DNA from: Saccoglossus kowalevskii
Lineage: Eukaryota; Hemichordata; Enteropneusta; Harrimaniidae
NCBI RefSeq assembly: GCF_000003605.2
Contig: NW_003152758.1
Span: 86,712 to 150,711 of the forward strand
DNA length: 64,000 nt
Direction: 5' to 3'
Shown here: positions 63,721-64,000 of the stretch, piece after piece
Layout: every line of letters begins with the position of its first letter
Numbering within the stretch: position 1 is the stretch's first letter
Position numbers and translations under genes: made by a program
The notes under the pieces: generated by a model
The model's database searches: none
What the model saw: the letters and a program-made list of their open reading frames with translations, nothing else
What the model was told of the DNA's origin: nothing

Positions 63721-64000
63721 GCATATACCAAACAAGCAAGTAACAATATCTCAGCGCCCGGGAAAAAATTATAATCAAATTAGTATATATCAAATATTGG
63801 TAAATATTTACTCCAAAACAACATGTATTAGCCTAGCTGATGTTGCTTTCCATGCGCCAAATAAAACAGTGTGAGGGCAGTGGATTTGAAGTATGACCGA
63901 TCCAGACACTCTAGTTATCTGCCCACCTAACCCCAAAGATAGGTGCTATGCGGGATCATGCCTATGTTGAAGTATGAATATATTACACACTACACACACA

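Larger units (their letters stand above)
42086..64000 (+). other. Intron 3 of the NOL4-family gene, running off the right edge
   Basis: This begins at donor GTGAGA after exon 3. I searched for the expected downstream NOL4 segments (acidic SDEFDMS region, the SPQNLH-like stretch, the [27 protein letters not shown] block) and did not see them, so the rest of the gene probably lies beyond 64000. The interval contains MITE copies (45901, 47402, 61638, 62788), a long inverted-repeat element (59345-59596), several microsatellites, a 50-N gap and a possible hAT-type end. A short exon with little conservation could have been missed. Confidence 0.6.

Overview
This is a eukaryotic, almost certainly animal, window. 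One host gene can be identified: the 5' part of a NOL4/NOL4L-type gene (nucleolar protein 4 family) on the + strand. Three coding exons at 18240-18500, 40936-41082 and 41873-42085 join in phase 0 with GT..AG splice sites. Together they encode the first 207 residues of the conserved N-terminal block. Intron 1 is 22.4 kb and intron 2 is 0.79 kb. Intron 3 runs from 42086 to at least the right edge of the window, so the C-terminal half of the protein is not seen here. Frequent CpG, long introns, short intron-borne DNA elements and the amount of divergence from the vertebrate proteins suggest an invertebrate, perhaps a marine deuterostome or lophotrochozoan. The sequence alone does not settle the species.

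Layout: 1-2618 shows nothing recognisable. 2619-8447 is nearly all tandem repeat: a 32-bp satellite arranged as 64-bp dimers (2619-3818), then a 55-56-bp satellite (4511-8274) that runs directly into a TTATA microsatellite (8275-8447). 8448-18239 is intergenic or 5' flank; it holds a 16-bp-arm inverted repeat and three copies of a TTAA-bounded MITE, one of them cut by an assembly gap. Exon 1 follows at 18240, with a CCAAT box about 265 bp upstream of the ATG. Intron 1 carries a third satellite (52-bp unit, 35509-37036, with a gap inside) and two inverted CCAAT pairs shortly before exon 2. Intron 3 starts with a small tandem duplication that copies the exon 3 splice donor. It then holds three diverged copies of a related TTAA MITE family, one further copy of the first family, a long inverted-repeat element near 59.4 kb and a possible hAT-type fragment near the right edge.

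No other protein gene, rRNA, tRNA or CRISPR array, and no retrovirus-like or other virus-like element, could be recognised. The most unusual signals are the duplicated splice donor, the 12 perfect TGACGTCA and 10 perfect TCACGTGA palindromes spread over the window (fewer than one of each expected from base composition), the paired CCAAT boxes before exon 2, the higher-order structure of all three satellites, and two related families of TTAA-bounded MITEs. Motif counts were made by eye.
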